64,000 nt of DNA from Flexivirga oryzae. Lineage in GTDB: Bacteria; Actinomycetota; Actinomycetes; Actinomycetales; Dermatophilaceae. Below, piece after piece: positions 60,031 through 64,000 of the stretch. A program made the position numbers and the translations under genes. The notes under the pieces are model-generated. The model worked only from the letters and a program-made list of their open reading frames with translations. It made no database searches and had not been told where the DNA came from. Every line of letters starts with the position of its first letter. Positions within the stretch are counted from its first letter, which is position 1. Location: assembly GCF_014190805.1 (NCBI RefSeq), contig NZ_JACHVQ010000001.1, forward strand, positions 1,860,001 to 1,924,000, written 5' to 3'.

Positions 60031-60786
60031 TCAGTCGGCGTGGCTCACCATGTTGACCACCGTGCCATCGGGCGCCTGCACGAAGAAGCGCCGCACGCCC
60101 CACTCCTCGTGGGTCAGCGGGTGCACGATGCGGTAACCACGGCGCTGCGCCTCGGCATACGCGGCATCGACGTCCGCAACGTGCACCGAGATGGCGGAGT
60201 CGACCGGCGCCGTCCTGTCGCGCGTCACCAGCTGCACGTGCGCCCCCGACTGCGGCGCGCTGCGGTGCACGACCCAGCCCAGGTTGAACCCCACGTCGGT
60301 CAGCCCGAGGTAGCCGCCGTAGAAGTCGTCGACGCCGTCCAGGTCCGGCACCGGCAGGTTGGCGGTGATGCTGTTCGCCTGCGCCGGCGGCCTGGGGGCT
60401 GCCGCGTCGGCCGGCCGCTGGTTGAACATCCACCGGTGCCCGAACGGATCGTGCAGCACCGCGACGCGACCGTTCGGGGTGTCCTCGGGCGCCCGATCGA
60501 TCCGTGCCCCCATAGCTTCCGCCTGCCGCACGACCACGTCGACCGCGGTCGTCTCGACATGCAGGGCGACCGCGTTGTGTCGCGTCGGGTCCGGGGCCGC
60601 CACCCCGGCACTGTCGAACTCGTCGGACATCATGAACGTCCCGTCCTCGCCGATGGTCAGCTCGACGTGGCCGATACGCCCGTCGTCCATCACGATCGGC
60701 TCGAACGACACCCTGGCGCCGAACGCGTTGCGGTACCAGTCGATTGCCGCGCGTGCGTCCTTGACCGTGATGTATGGCGTGATCAT
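60031..60786 (-). CDS. VOC-family (glyoxalase/bleomycin-resistance-like) protein, two domains
   Basis: 251 aa. Domain 1 (1-115) has ITPYITVKDARAAIDWYRNAFGA and VLHDPFGHRWMFNQR. Domain 2 (from 130) has NLPVPDLDGVDDFYGGYLGLTD and FFVQAPDGTVVNMVSHAD. Each is a paired beta-alpha-beta-beta-beta unit with possible metal residues His/Glu. Ligand unknown. Start ATG 60786 (SD AAGGGGG). It lies 11 bp after the globin gene and is probably in one operon with it and TetR. Confidence 0.88.
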   Translation of the reverse strand: MITPYITVKDARAAIDWYRNAFGARVSFEPIVMDDGRIGHVELTIGEDGTFMMSDEFDSAGVAAPDPTRHNAVALHVETTAVDVVVRQAEAMGARIDRAPEDTPNGRVAVLHDPFGHRWMFNQRPADAAAPRPPAQANSITANLPVPDLDGVDDFYGGYLGLTDVGFNLGWVVHRSAPQSGAHVQLVTRDRTAPVDSAISVHVADVDAAYAEAQRRGYRIVHPLTHEEWGVRRFFVQAPDGTVVNMVSHAD

Positions 60787-60797
60787 GCCTGCCCCCT

Positions 60798-61253
60798 TCA
60801 GTGGCTGACGGTCGAATCCCAGTTCCAGTGCGGCATCGGCAGCTCCGCGGGCGCATCGTCCGGCGAGCCGTGGAACTGGTACATCGGATGCCACGTCGCC
60901 CAGGTCCAGTAGTCCAGCACCGCCTGGTACGTGTCCGGGTCGGTGATGCCGGCGTCGCGCAACGCGCCGCGGAAGCAGTCGACGGCTCGCTCGTTCATCT
61001 CGTCGTGCTCGCCGTTGCCGCTGTGGATGCGCACCACGTCGGCGTGCTCGCCATACTGCTGCGTGAAGCGCGGCGGACCGCCGAGCGCCTCCCCGAGGTA
61101 TGCCGCGAGCCGGTCGATGTGATCCGGCTTCGTGCCCTTGTGAAACGCGTGCGAGACGACCGGATCCGCCCTCACCCGCTGGTGCCAGGCGTCGGCGATG
61201 CGCGTCATACCGGCCGCACCACCGGCGGCGTCGAAGATGGATCGTTCCGTCAT
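60798..61253 (-). CDS. Truncated hemoglobin-like (group II) protein
   Basis: 151 aa. MTERSIFDAAGGAAGMTRIAD, PVVSHAFHKGTKPDHIDRL, AAYLGEALGGPPRFTQQYGEHADVVRIHSGNGEHDEM (proximal His in RIHSG) and W in DYWTWATWHP fit group II truncated globins, which have conserved Trp at G8. These bind O2/NO. Start ATG 61253 (SD AGGAGGG). Its promoter region overlaps a palindrome at 61275. Confidence 0.88.
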   Translation of the reverse strand: MTERSIFDAAGGAAGMTRIADAWHQRVRADPVVSHAFHKGTKPDHIDRLAAYLGEALGGPPRFTQQYGEHADVVRIHSGNGEHDEMNERAVDCFRGALRDAGITDPDTYQAVLDYWTWATWHPMYQFHGSPDDAPAELPMPHWNWDSTVSH

Positions 61254-61274
61254 ACCTGCCCTCCTGGGCATGAT

Positions 61275-61288
61275 GTTTACGCGTATAC
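61275..61288. promoter_or_regulatory. Palindrome GTTTACGCGTATAC, candidate TetR operator
   Basis: A 14-bp near-perfect palindrome around ACGCGT (one mismatched pair) lies between the TetR stop (61290) and the globin start (61253), in the only AT-rich patch here. The position fits an operator controlling globin and VOC expression. Confidence 0.5.
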
Positions 61289-61289
61289 T

Positions 61290-61943
61290 CTAATCTTCCG
61301 AGGCATCCACCAGCAAGACCAGTGCCGACCGGAGATCGAACCGGGACCGCTGGGCCGCGAGAGCCGCGCCGCACTCGGCCAGCGCGTCCAGGCCGGCGCC
61401 GGCCGCGTCCCGGCGGACCGTCTCCTGAACCGTGGGCCGATCCAGCCCGCGGACGGTCTGCGCGGTCCGCGCGTCCAGTTGCGTGGCACCCAGGACCAGC
61501 CGCCAGGCCGCCGAATACCGGTGCGCCGCCTCCTCGGGAGAGCGACCGGCGGCACGCAGGGACGCCAGGATGTCGTTGGTGGCCCGGGCGGCGGACGGCG
61601 CCATCAGATCCCCGCGGGTGAGCGCGTCGATCACCCACGGCCGCTCGGCGAGCTCCCGGTGCAGCATCATCAGCACCTCGACGGCGCGCTCGGCCCCCGG
61701 CGGCGGCAGGTCGGGCCAGGCAACCCGGGCGAATTCCTCGTCGAGCAACGCCACGAGGAGCTCGTCGCGGCTGCCGAAATGGCGGTAGAGCGCCATCGGC
61801 GTGACCCCGAGGCGAGCACCCAGGCGGCGCATGCTCAGGGTCGACGCCGCGTCCTCGCGCACCAGCTCCCCGGCGACCTCGAGGATGCGGCCGCGGGAGA
61901 GCGCGGATCCGCGCGTCGCACCCTCACCACTTTGCCCGGCCAC
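61290..61943 (-). CDS. TetR-family transcriptional regulator
   Basis: About 217 aa from GTG 61943; TTG 61970 would add nine residues. The HTH is SRGRILEVAGELVREDAASTLSMRRLGARLGVTPMALYRHFGSRDELLVALLDEE, the classic TetR N-terminal fold. The C-terminal ligand domain has REL-ERPWVIDALTRGDL and AAWRLVLGATQLDART. It is divergent from the hydrolase gene and upstream of globin/VOC. It may control both. Ligand not predictable. Confidence 0.88.
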   Translation of the reverse strand: MAGQSGEGATRGSALSRGRILEVAGELVREDAASTLSMRRLGARLGVTPMALYRHFGSRDELLVALLDEEFARVAWPDLPPPGAERAVEVLMMLHRELAERPWVIDALTRGDLMAPSAARATNDILASLRAAGRSPEEAAHRYSAAWRLVLGATQLDARTAQTVRGLDRPTVQETVRRDAAGAGLDALAECGAALAAQRSRFDLRSALVLLVDASED

Positions 61944-62025
61944 GCAGTCGAGCGTAGGACACGATTTCAAAACGGCCGTACCGGTTGGTAGCAGGACGAG
62001 CGTTCAAGTGGTTGAATCGCCGTTC

Positions 62026-62985
62026 ATGAGGGGTTCACGTCGCGTTCGGTTCGTGGATGTGCACGGTCATCGCCGTGCATTCGTCCTGGCCGGTCACGGC
62101 CCGGCGTTGCTGTTGCTGCACGGCGTGGCGTGCGACCACACCACCTGGGACCGCGTCATCCGGCCGCTCTCACGCGACTACACCGTCGTCGCACCCGATC
62201 TGCTGGGCCACGGCCAGTCGGCCAAACCACGCGCCGACTACACGCTCGGTGGTTACGCCAACGGCATGCGGGACCTGTTGTCGATCCTGGACATCGACCG
62301 GGCGACCGTCGTCGGCCACAGCTTCGGCGGCGGCGTCGCGATGCAGTTCGCCTACCAATACCCCGAGCTGACCGAGCGGCTCGTGCTCGTCGCCCCCGGA
62401 GGACTGGGCCCGGAGGTCAGCCCGGTCATCCGGCTGGCGACGGCACCCGGGTTCCAGCAGGTGATGGGCCTGCTGACGCTCCCCGGGGTGCGGCACATCA
62501 ACACCGCCGGACTGCGGCTCGCACACGCCGCGCGGCTGCCCGGGACACGGGACGTCGACGAGATCGCCTCGATCTACGACAGTTTCCGCGACCGCGGTGC
62601 CCGTGCCGCGGCCGGCCACGTGCTGCGCGCGGTCGTCGACCGGCACGGGCAGATCGTCACGATGACCGACCGCGCCTACCTCACCGAGTCGATGCCCCTG
62701 GCGGTGATCTGGGGTGCGCAGGACCCGATCATCCCCGCATCGCAGGCCCGCAACGTGGAGGCACTGGCGCCCGGCGCACGGATCGAGATCATCGAGGGCA
62801 GTGGGCATTTCCCGCATCGGGATCATCCGGAGGAGTTCCTGCGGATCATCCGGGAGTTCCTGGCCACGACGCGTCCCTCGTCATACGACCGAGAGCGGCT
62901 GCGCGAGTTGCTCCGCGCCGGCGCCGGGCGGCCGATCCGGCGGGCCCGCGCGGGACGGCGGCCGGTCGCGCCGCTGACCGGCTGA
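62026..62985 (+). CDS. Alpha/beta hydrolase
   Basis: 319 aa from ATG 62026. The oxyanion motif is LLLLHGVACDHTTWD, the nucleophile elbow VVGHSFGGGVAMQFA (Ser), acid Asp in VIWGAQDPIIPA and His in IEGSGHFPHRDHPEEF. A basic 25-residue tail follows. The family includes lipases and haloperoxidase-like enzymes; the substrate is unknown. It is divergent from TetR with 82 bp between, so that regulator is a candidate controller. Confidence 0.9.
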   Translation: MRGSRRVRFVDVHGHRRAFVLAGHGPALLLLHGVACDHTTWDRVIRPLSRDYTVVAPDLLGHGQSAKPRADYTLGGYANGMRDLLSILDIDRATVVGHSFGGGVAMQFAYQYPELTERLVLVAPGGLGPEVSPVIRLATAPGFQQVMGLLTLPGVRHINTAGLRLAHAARLPGTRDVDEIASIYDSFRDRGARAAAGHVLRAVVDRHGQIVTMTDRAYLTESMPLAVIWGAQDPIIPASQARNVEALAPGARIEIIEGSGHFPHRDHPEEFLRIIREFLATTRPSSYDRERLRELLRAGAGRPIRRARAGRRPVAPLTG

Positions 62986-63018
62986 TCGCGACGGGTTCCG
63001 GCGCGTTACGGTGCGCTG

Positions 63019-63540
63019 GTGGATCTCGTCATACGCGACCGGCAGGACGCCGACCTGCCCGCCCTGGTCGACCTGCTCGGTCGCCAGCAGGCACAGACGC
63101 GCTACCCGTTCATCTGGCCGTTCCCGCAGCCGGTCGAGGAGTTCCTGAAACGTGCGGCGGAGCTGCGCGCCTGGGTCGCGACGATCGACGGCGAGGTCGT
63201 CGGGCACGTGGCTGTCACCGCCGTCGACGATGACCCGATCGGTCGGTCATGGGCGGCCGCACACGACGTACCCATAGCCGAGTTGCGCTGCATATCAGTC
63301 TTCTTCACGGACATCACGCGGTCCGGGCAAGGAATCGGTTCACGGCTGTTGCAGCACGCGACCGACTTCGCACTGGCTGACGGTTACCCGGTGCTCGACG
63401 TCGTCGCGGCCCACGAGACGCCGGTCAAGCTCTACCTGCGCCGCGGCTGGCAGCTCATCGAGACGACGCAGGCACCCTGGCACCCGGGCACCGACCTGCC
63501 CATCCACCTGATGATCCTGCCGGTCGGCCACACGAGTTGA
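63019..63540 (+). CDS. GNAT-family N-acetyltransferase
   Basis: 173 aa from GTG 63019. VIRDRQDADLPALVDLL opens the fold. LRCISVFFTDITRSGQGIGSRLLQHATDFALADG has the acetyl-CoA motif A (here S-G-Q-G-I-G-S), and LDVVAAHETPVKLYLRRGWQL the motif B. Substrate unknown. It lies 33 bp after the hydrolase and may be co-transcribed. Confidence 0.9.
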   Translation: MDLVIRDRQDADLPALVDLLGRQQAQTRYPFIWPFPQPVEEFLKRAAELRAWVATIDGEVVGHVAVTAVDDDPIGRSWAAAHDVPIAELRCISVFFTDITRSGQGIGSRLLQHATDFALADGYPVLDVVAAHETPVKLYLRRGWQLIETTQAPWHPGTDLPIHLMILPVGHTS

Positions 63541-63559
63541 TCGGCGACCGATCGACAGG

Positions 63560-64000
63560 TCACCGATACGGAGCGCCTTTCGGGGGCGCCGTGCAGCTCC
63601 CGAGCCAACGGACGTTGCGTCGGCAGCCGACGCTCACCTGGTCGGACCCGCCGAACACGGACAGGACGACGTAGCTGTCGGCACTCAGCGGCCGGTCGGT
63701 CGTCTTCGTGACGCGCGCGACGTCGTCGGCCCCGGGGTCGGGCAGCGAGCAGCCGGTGTCCCCTGCTGCGGACGGATACGTAGCGGGCTGAACCCAATCG
63801 AGCTCGATGCGGTCGTCCGCGTCGACCTGCCCCTCGTCCACGACATCCAGGATCGGCTCGTCGCAGTCGTGTTCCCCACTGTCGAGCCGACCGTGCAGCA
63901 GGGCCGCGGTCTGCTCCAGGCTGTCGTAGTCCGCCGGCAGCGCGTAGATCTCGAACACCGCAGGGGTACAGACCTGGTAGTAGAACATGACGACGTCCCG
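63560..64000 (-). CDS. Hypothetical protein, partial at window edge
   Basis: The minus frame is open to position 64000, so the start may lie outside. Within the window an ATG at 63988 opens MFYYQVCTPAVFEIYALPAD. Then LHGRLDSGEHDCDEPILDVVDEG, TGCSLPDPGADDVARVTK and VGCRRNVRWLGSCTAP follow. It has five Cys and an acidic middle, and looks like the C-terminal part of an exported protein. No family recognised. It is convergent with the GNAT gene. Confidence 0.5.
   Translation of the reverse strand, partial: RDVVMFYYQVCTPAVFEIYALPADYDSLEQTAALLHGRLDSGEHDCDEPILDVVDEGQVDADDRIELDWVQPATYPSAAGDTGCSLPDPGADDVARVTKTTDRPLSADSYVVLSVFGGSDQVSVGCRRNVRWLGSCTAPPKGAPYR

Overview
The window is high-GC actinobacterial chromosome, most likely Micrococcales. 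The evidence is GC-rich third codon positions, frequent GTG/TTG starts, ATGA/GTGA start-stop overlaps, and actinobacterial gene order (xerD-parA-scpA-scpB-rluB-tyrA-cmk-plsC-der; ruvCAB-yajC-secDF-apt-relA; MBL-ppiA-DUF349 beside hisS). A family such as Dermacoccaceae is possible but not proven.

Layout. 1-3232: an IS3-family element, cut by the window edge, whose orfA/orfB junction is interrupted by a complete group II intron (727-2942, minus strand). 3240-5520: scarred DNA with an ABC-permease remnant, a membrane protein, a decayed aldo/keto reductase with an in-frame amber codon, and a PD-(D/E)XK-type endonuclease gene. 5663-14278: tRNA-Pro(GGG) and a tightly overlapping minus-strand housekeeping operon for segregation, ribosome biogenesis, tyrosine and lipid synthesis. 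14343-21101: a membrane protein with a 36-bp coding repeat, hisS, an MBL hydrolase, ppiA, a DUF349 protein and an M18 aminopeptidase.

21002-33190: an accessory island separating DUF349/apeB from relA. Two divergent operons share a 264-bp promoter region. Leftward: a subtilase with six YLQGVG repeats, an ECF-like sigma factor, a 160-aa partner and a TPR-CHAT protease. Rightward: a chymotrypsin-fold protease ending in a Cys/Thr octad repeat (nine Cys), an APH-type kinase, a HopA1-like protein and a LanC-like cyclase. The last three look like a split lanthionine synthetase, and the octad tail looks like its substrate. This is the best candidate here for an undescribed system. The island ends with a DUF559 nuclease gene placed between two near-identical 24-bp-stem palindromes.

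33239-46315: relA, apt, secF, secD, yajC, ruvB, ruvA, ruvC, then a MazEF-type module, a 56-aa zinc-ribbon-like protein and a serine hydrolase inserted between ruvC and yebC, then pdxT. 46388-64000: a 52-bp tandem array of palindromes upstream of an MMPL transporter, small proteins, a methyltransferase, an S53 sedolisin, a MoxR/vWA operon with a metallophosphatase and a beta-propeller protein, an endonuclease IV-type enzyme, VOC and globin genes, a TetR regulator, an alpha/beta hydrolase, a GNAT acetyltransferase and a gene cut by the window edge.
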